Source: Elusimicrobiota bacterium
GTDB lineage: Bacteria; Elusimicrobiota; Elusimicrobia; UBA1565; UBA9628
Direction of reading: 5' to 3'
Assembly: GCA_016194705.1 (NCBI GenBank)
Contig: JACQAZ010000044.1
Location: forward strand, 1 to 64,000
Length of the DNA stretch: 64,000 nt
Below, in pieces: positions 1-7,262 of this stretch; position 1 is the stretch's first letter; every line of letters begins with the position of its first letter. A model generated the notes under the pieces. The model ran no database searches. It saw nothing but the letters and a program-made list of their open reading frames with translations, and was not told the DNA's origin. The position numbers were made by a program, and so were the translations under genes.

Positions 1-205
1 CGCCGATCCGTTCAAGATCCGTTGCCATCCGTTGCAAGCACGTTTCTCTACGGGCCTCGGGCCCGTTGCTTCGTCGCGCTACGCGCGCCGAAGCTCCCCA
101 ACGACCCAACGGATCTTCACAATTTTCTGTCATGAGCCCTTTTTTTTAACCTCCTTTATGCGAACGGCAATGCGCGGCCGATCCTCGCCTGCTATACTTC
201 TAGGG
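1..205. other. Intergenic start of window
   Basis: No convincing gene is seen. The first 45 bases contain several direct copies of a short ATCCGTTG-like word, echoed in reverse complement near 108-116. A -10-like TATACT at 193-198 lies 7 nt before the ATG at 206. The upstream reading frame open from 32 is compositionally unlike a protein and is treated as chance. Confidence 0.5.
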
Positions 206-652
206 ATGAGACGTCCGAAGGAGACCCTTCCCGTTCTGGCGCTTCTGCTCGGCGGACTCGCCCTTTGGGGAGTCAAGCAGGCGACGCGCTTCTACATCGA
301 TGAAAACGAGCCGCTGCGTCCGGCGGTCCTGCCGGAGCGCGATCCCCTCCAGCCCGACACCTGGCTGCCCAAGGAGACCGCGCACAACGCCGAGTTCGCG
401 GGCCTGGCTCCGGGCTACAGCCGGGAGGCGGGCGAGAACATCGACATCATCACCCCTTTGAACATGGAAGACCGCATCCTGGTGCGAAAAAAAGGCGCCA
501 AGCGAAAGGCCGCCGCGGGGTTTGTGCCGGCATCCTCGCCCTGGGAACCAGATTACTTCCCCGTCCCTCATCTCTTTACCGCCCCCGGCCGCGAGATCAC
601 GCCGCTCAACCTGCGCGATCCGGCGGCACTCGTGATGCCTCCCGCCCCGTGA
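206..652 (+). CDS. Small membrane-anchored hypothetical protein
   Basis: This encodes 148 aa of unknown function. The N-terminus is basic and is followed by one hydrophobic segment (about residues 8-22, LPVLALLLGGLALWGVK), so a signal anchor or uncleaved signal peptide is likely; the rest is polar and proline-rich. The ATG at 206 is chosen over upstream starts because the -10 hexamer TATACT ends 7 nt before it and the hydrophobic segment then lies at the N-terminus. That geometry suggests a leaderless mRNA. No enzyme motif is recognised, and it stands alone on this strand. Confidence 0.6.
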   Translation: MRRPKETLPVLALLLGGLALWGVKQATRFYIDENEPLRPAVLPERDPLQPDTWLPKETAHNAEFAGLAPGYSREAGENIDIITPLNMEDRILVRKKGAKRKAAAGFVPASSPWEPDYFPVPHLFTAPGREITPLNLRDPAALVMPPAP

Positions 653-739
653 CCTGACATAGGCCTGACGCCCGCTGACAAAAGCGGCGTTGCGCAAGAC
701 CCTCGTTCGGCTATCCTGTTAGAAACGGAGGAACCAACG

Positions 740-1189
740 ATGGATGAGTTCAAAGTCGGCCAACTCACGAAGGAGCTAGTCGCGATCCGGCTCAAGAAGA
801 TGGCCGATCCGTGCGCCGCGGCGGCCGACCTCGTCAAAGGCACGCTCTCGGCGGCCCTCAAGGCGATGATCCCGGGCGATCCAGGCTGCGCCAAGGTCAT
901 CACCGACGCCTGCCAGGGCGGCATCACCGGCCTGCTGCTGGCCGACCAAAACCTGCCCAAGGGAGCGGCCCTCATGCTCGAGGCGGTCGCCGAGCTCGCC
1001 GTCGAGTTCGATCTGGACCCGGCGACGGCGATGAAAGCCGCTCTGCTGGGCATCAGCGACGTGCGCCGCTTCGCGCGCCCCGACCAGGTGCACGAGATCC
1101 AACGGGAGATCGAGAGCCACTTCATGGGAGCCGGCGAAGCCTTCTCCGACGCCCTGGCCGAGCACCGGCGCCAGTCCCAAGTCGGCTAG
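740..1189 (+). CDS. Hypothetical soluble helical protein
   Basis: This encodes 149 aa, with no signal peptide or membrane segment. It is predicted to be mostly alpha-helical from its Ala/Leu/Asp-rich composition. A good ribosome-binding site (GGAGG) lies 9 nt before the ATG, so unlike many neighbours it is a leadered gene. Two cysteines (C25 and C50) do not form a recognisable motif. I do not recognise the family. Confidence 0.6.
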   Translation: MDEFKVGQLTKELVAIRLKKMADPCAAAADLVKGTLSAALKAMIPGDPGCAKVITDACQGGITGLLLADQNLPKGAALMLEAVAELAVEFDLDPATAMKAALLGISDVRRFARPDQVHEIQREIESHFMGAGEAFSDALAEHRRQSQVG

Positions 1190-1286
1190 GCCCCAAGTCC
1201 AAGAGGCGCTTCCCCAACGGCCCAGGCGCCGCCGCGGGCCCCGATGTACACTTTCGACTAGCGGCGCGATATCGAGGGAGGTGAGG

Positions 1287-2090
1287 ATGAGCCGGGCGTT
1301 GCTGTTGTCGGCTTTTTTACTGGCCGGGGCCGAGGCCCAGGACCTGCGCGACATCGGCTTGGCCGACGTCAAGGCCGCCATCGCGGCGGGCCGCGTCGCG
1401 GCGCCTCCCGCCGCGGCCGCGGCGCCCAAGACCAACGGCGAGCTCATCGCCGAAGCGCGCGAGGCCAACCGCAGGATCGGCTTCCTCCTTCAGAGGCTCG
1501 ACCACGCCCTGCCCTGGCCCAAGTCTCAGGTCGTCTGGGGCGAGGCGACGCGCATCCAGCTCGAGTGCGAGCGCGCGACCGCCGGCGTGCAGGAGAAATT
1601 CGTCAGGCTGCAGGCCCTGCGCGAGAGCCTCGAGGGCGGCGCCAAAACCGCGGCGCTGGCCGCCGAGCTCCGCTCGCTCCTGGCGCTCAACGACGCCGCG
1701 ATCGAAGACGCGATCCCCGAAAGCCGCAGCCTGACCGACTACGGGTATTATATCGAGGACCTCAAGAAGTCCGATCCGCGCGCGAAAGACCTCGTGGCCC
1801 ACATGGGCATGGTGGCCAGCGCGGCCAATCTCCAGCGCGCGGCGCTCGAGATGAGGAAGGAGGCGCAAGCACTCATGACCGAACTCCAGTCCCAGGGCGA
1901 TGCGAGCTTCGCTCTGCGGGATTTCGCCGCGATCGACTATGAGTCCAATCTGAACTTCGGGCGCTCCCACCCTTGGAGACAAGCCGGCGGCGAGCTCGAC
2001 GGCGTCGGCCGCGCGATCGGGCCCGACAACGCCGCCGCGGCCAGGACGATCTCGAGCCTGCGCGTCTTCGACGCGCCCGCCAGCCGCTAA
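1287..2090 (+). CDS. Exported hypothetical helical protein
   Basis: This encodes 267 aa with a clear Sec signal peptide (MSRALLLSAFLLAGAEA, cleavage probably before QDL). The mature part is Ala/Glu/Arg-rich and helical, with coiled-coil-like stretches. The ATG at 1287 is preferred to the in-frame GTG at 1281 because the GAGG element sits at a good distance. Its stop codon overlaps the stop of the convergent MaoC-like gene by 4 bp. The function is unknown; it probably acts in the periplasm. Confidence 0.65.
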   Translation: MSRALLLSAFLLAGAEAQDLRDIGLADVKAAIAAGRVAAPPAAAAAPKTNGELIAEAREANRRIGFLLQRLDHALPWPKSQVVWGEATRIQLECERATAGVQEKFVRLQALRESLEGGAKTAALAAELRSLLALNDAAIEDAIPESRSLTDYGYYIEDLKKSDPRAKDLVAHMGMVASAANLQRAALEMRKEAQALMTELQSQGDASFALRDFAAIDYESNLNFGRSHPWRQAGGELDGVGRAIGPDNAAAARTISSLRVFDAPASR

Positions 2091-2452
2091 GGCTTGCGCA
2101 GGATCTGGCCCGCCGAGTCGCCCTTGAGCACGAGCTCTCCGAGCTGGTTGGTGATCTCGAAGAGGAACTTGACCTTGAGCCGCGTGCTCTGGGCGATGAC
2201 GGACTCGATGATCCCGCGGCAGGTCAGTTCATCGCCCCCGTAGACGGCCTTCAAGAACTCGAAGTGCATGGTGCGCGCGATGAAGTCGAGGTCTCCGCCC
2301 AGCTTGGTCGGCAAGGTCGCCGTCAACAGGCCGTGGGCCATGAGCCTGCCTTGAGGGTCGCGCTCGAGGTGGTGGCTGCCCTTGTCTCCCGAGAGCTCCG
2401 CGAAGCGCAGAATCTCGTCGTCGATGATCTTGCGGCGCCACTCGATCTTCAT
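2087..2452 (-). CDS. MaoC-like hot-dog fold protein (hydratase/dehydratase family)
   Basis: This encodes 121 aa, close to a single hot-dog domain. The FAELSGDKGSHHLERDP stretch followed by LMAHGLLTATLP matches the MaoC/R-specific enoyl-CoA hydratase signature (SGD-x-N-x-x-H, then AHG). The usual Asn-Pro before His is replaced by Gly-Ser, so catalysis is uncertain; members act on acyl-CoA or acyl-ACP thioesters. The ATG at 2452 has GAGG 5 nt upstream and begins 8 bp after the stop of the upstream gene. A GTG at 2473 is the alternative start. It is probably co-transcribed with the exported Cys-rich protein upstream. Confidence 0.65.
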   Translation of the reverse strand: MKIEWRRKIIDDEILRFAELSGDKGSHHLERDPQGRLMAHGLLTATLPTKLGGDLDFIARTMHFEFLKAVYGGDELTCRGIIESVIAQSTRLKVKFLFEITNQLGELVLKGDSAGQILRKP

Positions 2453-2459
2453 TCCAACC

Positions 2460-2963
2460 TCAATGCGTTCCACGGAGCTCCAGGTAGTGGTCGACGAGGA
2501 CCCGGGCCTGCTCGTCCGAGATGTCCTTGAGCCGGTCGAGGTAGTGCTTGCGCAGGCGCGCGGCGAACTTCTCGCGCGGAGCGCCCGCGGTCGCCTCGGG
2601 CTCGGAGCGGAAAGGCTCGAGCCGGCACTGCGGTTCGGGATTCATGCAGGCCGCGTCCGCCTTGCCTGGGCACAGGGCGCGCGCGAAGCCCTCGGCATAG
2701 GCGTCGTCCGGGCGCACCGCGGCGAGCATCGCCGACTTGAAGTCGCGGATCGACTGGGGGTCCGCGCAGTCCACGCGCGCGAGCTTGAGCTTGCGAAGCG
2801 CCGGTCCGCAGTCGGACCGACGGGTCCTGTCCTTGTACTTGGTCTTGAGCGCCTCGCGCTCCCGCGCGCTCACGCAGAACGGGTCCACGGAGGCCTTGGC
2901 GGCCGGGCGCGCCGCGGCGGCGCAGGGGAGGGATAGGACGGCGAGGCAGAGGCCGGTTCTCAT
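2460..2963 (-). CDS. Exported cysteine-containing hypothetical protein
   Basis: This encodes 167 aa with an N-terminal signal peptide (MRTGLCLAVLSLPCAAAARP). The mature part carries about six cysteines (in CVSARE, SDCGPA, VDCAD, LCPGK, CMN and QCRL), suggesting disulfides in the periplasm, and is otherwise basic and helical. The ATG at 2963 has GGGGTGAG about 5 nt upstream; a GTG 9 nt earlier is the alternative. The family is not recognised. Confidence 0.6.
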   Translation of the reverse strand: MRTGLCLAVLSLPCAAAARPAAKASVDPFCVSAREREALKTKYKDRTRRSDCGPALRKLKLARVDCADPQSIRDFKSAMLAAVRPDDAYAEGFARALCPGKADAACMNPEPQCRLEPFRSEPEATAGAPREKFAARLRKHYLDRLKDISDEQARVLVDHYLELRGTH

Positions 2964-2986
2964 GGTGCTCACCCCATTTTAGAAAA

Positions 2987-3247
2987 ATCCGAGAGAACTA
3001 CGGCGTGACTTTCCCGATGTTCGAGAAGGACCACGTCAAGGGCGAGCTGACCCAGCCCGTGTTCCGCTTTCTCAAGGCCTCGCCGGTTGGGCGCAAGGAC
3101 GGCGAGATCGGCTGGAACTTCACGAAATTCCTCGTCGACAAGGACGGCCGCGTGGCGGCGCGCTTCTCGACTAAGCCCGACCCGCAGGCTCCCGAAGTAG
3201 CGGCCAAGATCGAGGCGCTGCTCAAGGCCCCGAAGCCGAAGTCCTGA
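2987..3247 (+). pseudogene. C-terminal remnant of a glutathione peroxidase
   Basis: Codons from about 2987 give ENYGVTFPMFEK, then a linker, then IGWNFTKFLVDKDGRVAARF and a C-terminal helix ending at 3247. These are the hallmark second half of thiol/glutathione peroxidases (GVTFP and WNFTKFLVD-x-x-G blocks). The first half, with the catalytic Cys/Sec (NVAS-x-C) and the Gln and its loop, is absent; the bases that should encode it are the 5' end of the oppositely oriented gene ending at 2963. The longest start-to-stop frame is only 80 codons from a GTG at 3005. It is probably a truncated, non-functional gene. Confidence 0.8.
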
Positions 3248-3254
3248 TCCCGGG

Positions 3255-5543
3255 CTACTGCGGCCGCGGCGCGTTGATCTTCTGCTTCATCTCCTTCTCG
3301 AGGTCGTCCATCTCCTTCATGTCCTTGCGCATGAGGTCTTCCTTGGTCGGCTGGGGGCTCTCGATGGTTTTTTCTTTGCGCTCCGCTTTCGCCTCCGGCC
3401 TTGGCTGCGGTCTAGTTTCAGGGGGAGCGATCCTCGTCGACGACGGGCCGGTCTGCGGCTTGGCCGGCTCGGGCGCGGCGGGCTCCGCCTTCGGGGCGGC
3501 GGCGGACGCCAGCTGCTCGTAGACCGCGCCGAGCTTGTGGTGAAGCTCGGCGCTCTTCTCCGGGGCGGCATCGGCGCCGGAGAGCTCGATCTCCAGTCCG
3601 GCCCTGGTCTGATAAAGGGCGGCGACCGCGGGATTGGAGTACGAAGGCACCGGACGCCGGAAGATGGGGTGGGGCATGCCGCGGCCCACGCACGGGCCGT
3701 TGCCGCCGCCGGGGTAGCTCTCGGGACAGGCGACGACGCCCCGGAACGGCGACGGCGCCGGAACGGGAGTCGGCAGCGGCTGGGGGCTGCGCTGGTAGAC
3801 GCGGCAGTCCTGCGTCGCGGGGTCGCACCCGGGCGTCGGGTTGAGCGGATTCGGGGCCGGGCCGCCCTGCCGGACGCAGTAGCCGTCGGCGGACCGCACC
3901 GTGAAATCAGGACATGGCTTCTGCGGAGGAAGAGGGTCCGGCCTCGGCGTCGGGCGCGGCCCAGGCGCAGGTTCTGCTGCCGGCGCACGGGCCTGCCAGC
4001 CCTGACCGTCCGAGTGATGCCGCCCATGTCCGCGCTCGTTTTGATAGATGAGATATCCCACGCCTCCCAAGGTGACCAGGCCGAGCAAATCCTGGGCCCA
4101 ACCCGTCTCCTGCAAGGTTGCGGGGTCGACGACCACGTCCTTGGCGTCGGCCTCGGCCACGCGCTTGAGGTCGCCCGCGTAGCGGTCGCCTGCCGAGCGG
4201 TACTCGAGCGCGGCCAAGGTGACGTAGGCGGATTTTAGCACCGCCTCGCGCGAGGCGAGCGCCGACGAGCCCGCGTTCCCGCGCGCCTGCTTCAAGGCCT
4301 CCTTATATTCGTCGTCCGTGACCGCCTGCAAAAGTTCCGCGAGGTCTGCCAGGCGCGCCTTCTTGCGCGCGGCGCGCTCATCGTCGGTCTCGGGCGCGAC
4401 GGACAGGGCCGCCAAAGATTCGTACACGGTGCCCATCTTATAGCGGACCTCGGCTTTTTTCTCGGCCGAGTCTGCGGCGGCCAGATCGTTCTCGAGACCT
4501 GCCAAGGTCTCCTCGAGCTTGTCGGCCTTGGAGTCCTTGAGCTTGCGGCCGACGTAGGTCTCGCCGCCATTGAGGGCGTAGTTGATCGCCGCGTTGCCGA
4601 GCCACTTCAGCAGGTCGACGGCCCAGCCGGTCTCGTTGAGGGTCGCCGGATCGACGGCGACGGCCTCCGGGTTCTTGGCCAGCACGCCATCCAGGTCCTT
4701 GGCGTGGCTCTCGCCGGCCGCGTGGTACTCCAATGCTTCGAGGCTCGTGTAGACCGACCTCAACGCCGCCTCGCGGCTGGCCACCGCCGGCGCCTTGGCC
4801 TGGTCCCGAGAGAGTTGAGCCAGCGCCTTGCGGTAGTCCTCGTCGGACATGGAGTTGAGCAAATCGGCCAGCCTCTTGAGGCGGGCTTCTTTTTGGGCCT
4901 CGCGTGCCTCCAGCGGCGGCGGCGCGACGGCGGCCGCGGCGAGCTCCTCGTAGGCCGAGCCCAACTGGTAATGGACGTCTCCCTTCTTGTCGGCGTCGGC
5001 GTGCGCGAGATCTTTTTCGAGCCCCTTGACCTTGGAGTTGTCGATCCCGCGCCCGACGTAGGTCGTGCCGCCGACCAAGGCGTAGTTGATCGCCGCGTTG
5101 CCGAGCCACTCGAGCAGATCCATCGCCCAGCCGGTCTCGGTCGGACCGCCGACCCGGTGGTAGGCTTCGGAGTACTTGGGGGCGTCCTTGGGATCGGCGG
5201 TCGCCGCGTCGTGGTACTCCATCGCGGCCAAGGTGTCGTAGGCCGTCTTGATGGCCTCGGTGCGCGAGGCGGTGGGCTTGGCTTCCGCCTCCGGCTTGGG
5301 GACCGAGCTGACGGCGGCGTCGTAGTCGTCGTCGGTGATGGACTGCAGGATCTTGATGAGCTCCTTGAGGCGGGCGCCTTTGTCGGAAGCCGCGGGGTCG
5401 GCCAAGCCGGGCTTGCGGGGGCGCTTCGGAGCGTCTGCAGCGGGCTCGCTTGCGGGCGAGGGCTTGGCTTTGCCCGCCGCCTGCGCCAACGGAAAGCCCT
5501 GCACAGACAGCAAGATGCAAAGAGTGATCGCAACGAGTCTCAT
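3255..5543 (-). CDS. Large exported protein with three ~170-190-residue repeats
   Basis: This encodes 762 aa with signal peptide MRLVAITLCILLSVQGFPLA; GGAGGG lies 5 nt before the ATG at 5543. Three homologous units follow (about 57-205, 216-375 and 388 onward). Each has a TDDDY/SDEDY-type motif, a helix ending AMEYH/ALEYH/ALEYR, an ETGWA-x-DLL block, then LGNAAINYAL-GG-TYVGR and a terminal helix like YKMGTVYESLAALSVAP. In the third unit the GNAAINYAL...YVGR part is replaced by a hydrophobic segment (LGLVTLGGVGYLIY) and a Pro/Cys-rich insert, after which the terminal helix resumes. The C-terminus is charged coiled coil with a methionine-rich end. The function is unknown; it is periplasmic or cell-surface. 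Confidence 0.75.
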   Translation of the reverse strand: MRLVAITLCILLSVQGFPLAQAAGKAKPSPASEPAADAPKRPRKPGLADPAASDKGARLKELIKILQSITDDDYDAAVSSVPKPEAEAKPTASRTEAIKTAYDTLAAMEYHDAATADPKDAPKYSEAYHRVGGPTETGWAMDLLEWLGNAAINYALVGGTTYVGRGIDNSKVKGLEKDLAHADADKKGDVHYQLGSAYEELAAAAVAPPPLEAREAQKEARLKRLADLLNSMSDEDYRKALAQLSRDQAKAPAVASREAALRSVYTSLEALEYHAAGESHAKDLDGVLAKNPEAVAVDPATLNETGWAVDLLKWLGNAAINYALNGGETYVGRKLKDSKADKLEETLAGLENDLAAADSAEKKAEVRYKMGTVYESLAALSVAPETDDERAARKKARLADLAELLQAVTDDEYKEALKQARGNAGSSALASREAVLKSAYVTLAALEYRSAGDRYAGDLKRVAEADAKDVVVDPATLQETGWAQDLLGLVTLGGVGYLIYQNERGHGRHHSDGQGWQARAPAAEPAPGPRPTPRPDPLPPQKPCPDFTVRSADGYCVRQGGPAPNPLNPTPGCDPATQDCRVYQRSPQPLPTPVPAPSPFRGVVACPESYPGGGNGPCVGRGMPHPIFRRPVPSYSNPAVAALYQTRAGLEIELSGADAAPEKSAELHHKLGAVYEQLASAAAPKAEPAAPEPAKPQTGPSSTRIAPPETRPQPRPEAKAERKEKTIESPQPTKEDLMRKDMKEMDDLEKEMKQKINAPRPQ

Positions 5544-5596
5544 AGTCCCTCCGGATTGACAGCCTGACGGAAAGTTACCATTTTTGAAGGACCCCG

Positions 5597-6004
5597 TCAG
5601 CGCGAGACGGCGTCGATCTTCTCCACGTCGAGATACTCGATGTTGAGCATCGGGATGCAGGAATAGGTGAAGCCCACCGTGGCCTCCGCGCCTGATTCCC
5701 AGCGGGCTTGGACCTCCTGGCGCATCTCCGGGCAGGAGCCCGGCATGAGACTCGCCGCCAGCACCGGGCCGCCCTTGTCGCGGCACTCGGTCACCTTGCC
5801 GGAGTGGGTGACGGCCAGGATGAGCGCCGGCGTCTGCGGCCCGTAGCGCAGCGCGCCCAGCACCTCGCCGCGGCCGATCTTGTCGCAGAATTCGCGGCGG
5901 GCGGCGGCCGCGCGCGCCTCGAGGCGGGCGTTGACCAGCGACGAGAAGGTCCCGCTGACCACCAGGACGATGACGGCGACTATGATGCCCAGGGCCCACT
6001 TCAT
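5597..6004 (-). CDS. Membrane-anchored hypothetical protein
   Basis: This encodes 135 aa with an N-terminal transmembrane helix (MKWALGIIVAVIVLVVSG) and a mature domain with four cysteines (FCDK, ECRD, SCPEM and SCIP). The ATG at 6004 is chosen because a -10-like TATACC lies exactly 6 nt upstream, with TTGAGA 18 nt before that; an in-frame TTG 6 nt earlier is less likely. The protein is probably tethered facing the periplasm. The family is not recognised. Confidence 0.6.
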   Translation of the reverse strand: MKWALGIIVAVIVLVVSGTFSSLVNARLEARAAAARREFCDKIGRGEVLGALRYGPQTPALILAVTHSGKVTECRDKGGPVLAASLMPGSCPEMRQEVQARWESGAEATVGFTYSCIPMLNIEYLDVEKIDAVSR

Positions 6005-6055
6005 AAGCAAGGTATATTATTTCTGGGCGCCATATCTCAAGAGGCCACGGCGGCG

Positions 6056-6256
6056 CTAGACCTTGACAGAGGTGATCTTACGCGTCGTGGACGGCTTGAT
6101 GGGATAGGGCTGAAGGTAAAGGTCGATGGCCTTGCGGATGTTCTTGAGCGCCTCTTTCTCGGTGTCGCCGACACTTGTGCAACCCGGAAGCTCCGGACAA
6201 TGAGCGGCGTATGATTTGGCGCGACGGTCGTACTCGATCACGACTTGGATGTTCAT
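6056..6256 (-). CDS. hicB: HicB-family antitoxin, second copy
   Basis: This encodes 66 aa matching the short HicB fold: MNIQVVIEYD, then YAAHCPELPGCTSVGDT and a helix EALKNIRKAIDLYL. The partially RNase-H-like N-domain is present and no C-terminal DNA-binding domain is visible. It starts 20 nt after the hicA stop, with a G-rich Shine-Dalgarno-like run, and lies on the same strand, so it forms the third gene of a hicB-hicA-hicB unit. It presumably binds a HicA toxin; whether its partner is the adjacent HicA is inference. Confidence 0.75.
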   Translation of the reverse strand: MNIQVVIEYDRRAKSYAAHCPELPGCTSVGDTEKEALKNIRKAIDLYLQPYPIKPSTTRKITSVKV

Positions 6257-6276
6257 CTGGCTTCCCCCCCTTGAAT

Positions 6277-6492
6277 CTATAGCAACTCCCGGAACTCCTC
6301 CGGGGTCATCCCCGCATCCTCGATGATCCCGCGCAAGGTCTCGCGCTTGATGCGCGGATGCCGCGGGATGATCACCAGGCGATCATCCTTGGACATGGAC
6401 GTATGCTTGCCTTCGCGAATGACGACGAATCCGGCCTTTTTGAGCGCCCTGACGATTCGTCCCCACGCGAGGTCCGTGGGGACGCGGCTCAG
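6277..6492 (-). CDS. hicA: HicA-family mRNA interferase toxin with CTG start
   Basis: Read on the minus strand, the frame gives SRVPTDLAWGRIVRALKKAG then FVVIREGKHTSMSK, IIPRHPRIKRETLRGI and EDAGMTPEEFRELL. This is the complete HicA double-stranded-RNA-binding fold with the catalytic His (GKH, usually GSH) at residue 30. There is no ATG, GTG or TTG at the proper N-terminus. The position homologous to the initiator is CTG at 6492-6490, which overlaps the TGA of the upstream hicB (CTGA). Translation would thus be coupled to hicB, or the gene lost its ATG by mutation. The length of 71 aa is normal for HicA. Confidence 0.75.
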   Translation of the reverse strand: MSRVPTDLAWGRIVRALKKAGFVVIREGKHTSMSKDDRLVIIPRHPRIKRETLRGIIEDAGMTPEEFRELL

Positions 6493-6704
6493 ACAGGGAC
6501 CTCGACCTGGTAGACCTTGGAGCGGCCTTTGCTCCTTTCCTTAGCCATCCGGCGCATCGTCAGCAGGTAGGTTTGGATGGCGTCCTTGGCGTTTTCGAGA
6601 GCCTCCGCGACGGTCTCGCCCTGGGTGTGGCACCCGGGCAGGGCCGGCACGTGGACGGCGTAGCCTCCGTCCTTCGAAGGCTCGAGGACGACGGGGTATT
6701 TCAT
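6489..6704 (-). CDS. hicB: HicB-family antitoxin, first copy
   Basis: This encodes 71 aa: MKYPVVLEPSKDGGYAVHVP then ALPGCHTQGET and a helix EALENAKDAIQTYL, the typical HicB fold, with a basic tail that may contact operator DNA. The ATG at 6704 fits the family and lies exactly 6 nt after the -10 TACACT, with TTGAAT 17 nt before that, predicting a leaderless mRNA; an ATG 6 nt upstream is the alternative. Its stop overlaps the hicA start. The antitoxin-first order and single promoter fit autoregulation. Confidence 0.8.
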   Translation of the reverse strand: MKYPVVLEPSKDGGYAVHVPALPGCHTQGETVAEALENAKDAIQTYLLTMRRMAKERSKGRSKVYQVEVPV

Positions 6705-6710
6705 GTCCAT

Positions 6711-6739
6711 AGTGTAACAGCTGCCTCCCGGGAATTCAA
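6711..6739 (-). promoter_or_regulatory. Promoter of hicB-hicA-hicB
   Basis: On the minus strand TTGAAT (6739-6734), a 17-nt spacer and TACACT (6716-6711) stand 6 nt before the ATG at 6704. This is a sigma-70-like promoter whose predicted start coincides with the initiation codon. Confidence 0.65.
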
Positions 6740-6754
6740 GGATCGGGCCTTGGA

Positions 6755-6796
6755 CCCCTGATATATATACGATTGAGAGGGTCAAATTGTTCCCTC
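6755..6796 (-). repeat. ~40-bp intergenic element, copy A
   Basis: On the minus strand the element starts GAGGGAACAATTTGACCCTC and ends CAATCGTATATATATCAGGG. It is nearly identical to copies at 52526-52566 and 61170-61208. It lies 38 bp upstream of the -10 of the hicB promoter, in the same orientation as that gene. Confidence 0.8.
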
Positions 6797-6819
6797 TCTC
6801 GTCGAGAGTAGGCCCAAGA

Positions 6820-7160
6820 TCAGTACTGGTTTATCAGTTCCAGAATCGGGTCCATCGGAACGACGACTCCGTTGTACAAGATTCATCCAGCAATGGCTCC
6901 ATTTGTCCCATGGTGATCGGAATGGCTTCAAACCGAATTGTTTAGGTCGTAAGGAGAACATTCGAGGTTGAAAAGAGGACATGCTTTGCAGTGACCAGAA
7001 AAAGCTCATCCTTATCGGATTTTAAGACGAACCCACTCCCTTGGATTGGTCCTTTTATGTCCACCGGATATCCGAGTTGGCTTTGCGGAACCAATGGGAC
7101 TGCGTTTGCCACACCGGACAAGCCCAGCAAGGCGAGAGAAAAAACCCATTCTGCTATCAT
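6820..7160 (-). pseudogene. Decayed exported trypsin-like serine protease
   Basis: The ATG at 7160 (GGAGG 5 nt upstream) opens a signal peptide (MIAEWVFSLALLGLSGVANA) and an N-terminal protease lobe: IQGSGFVLKSDKDELFLVTA then KHVLF, with the catalytic-type His. The frame stops at 6942. A different frame then gives ILYNGVVVPMDPILELINQY ending in a stop at 6820, which resembles the C-terminal end of such proteases. The central part with Asp and Ser is gone, so there was a large internal deletion. Local GC is lower than in the flanks, suggesting foreign origin. Confidence 0.65.
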
Positions 7161-7198
7161 TGATCCTCCGACCGAAAATAATTCCTAATGAAAGCAAC

Positions 7199-7220
7199 GC
7201 CCCGCGCTTTCGCGCGGGGC
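7199..7220 (-). terminator. Rho-independent terminator of the peroxiredoxin gene
   Basis: A perfect 9-bp GC stem (GCCCCGCGC/GCGCGGGGC) with a short loop lies 43 bp after the stop at 7263. On the minus strand it is followed by GTTGCTTTC. Confidence 0.7.
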
Positions 7221-7262
7221 GCCGTTTAAGCTGTCCCCAGGGACAGTTCGAAGTCCGAAGTA

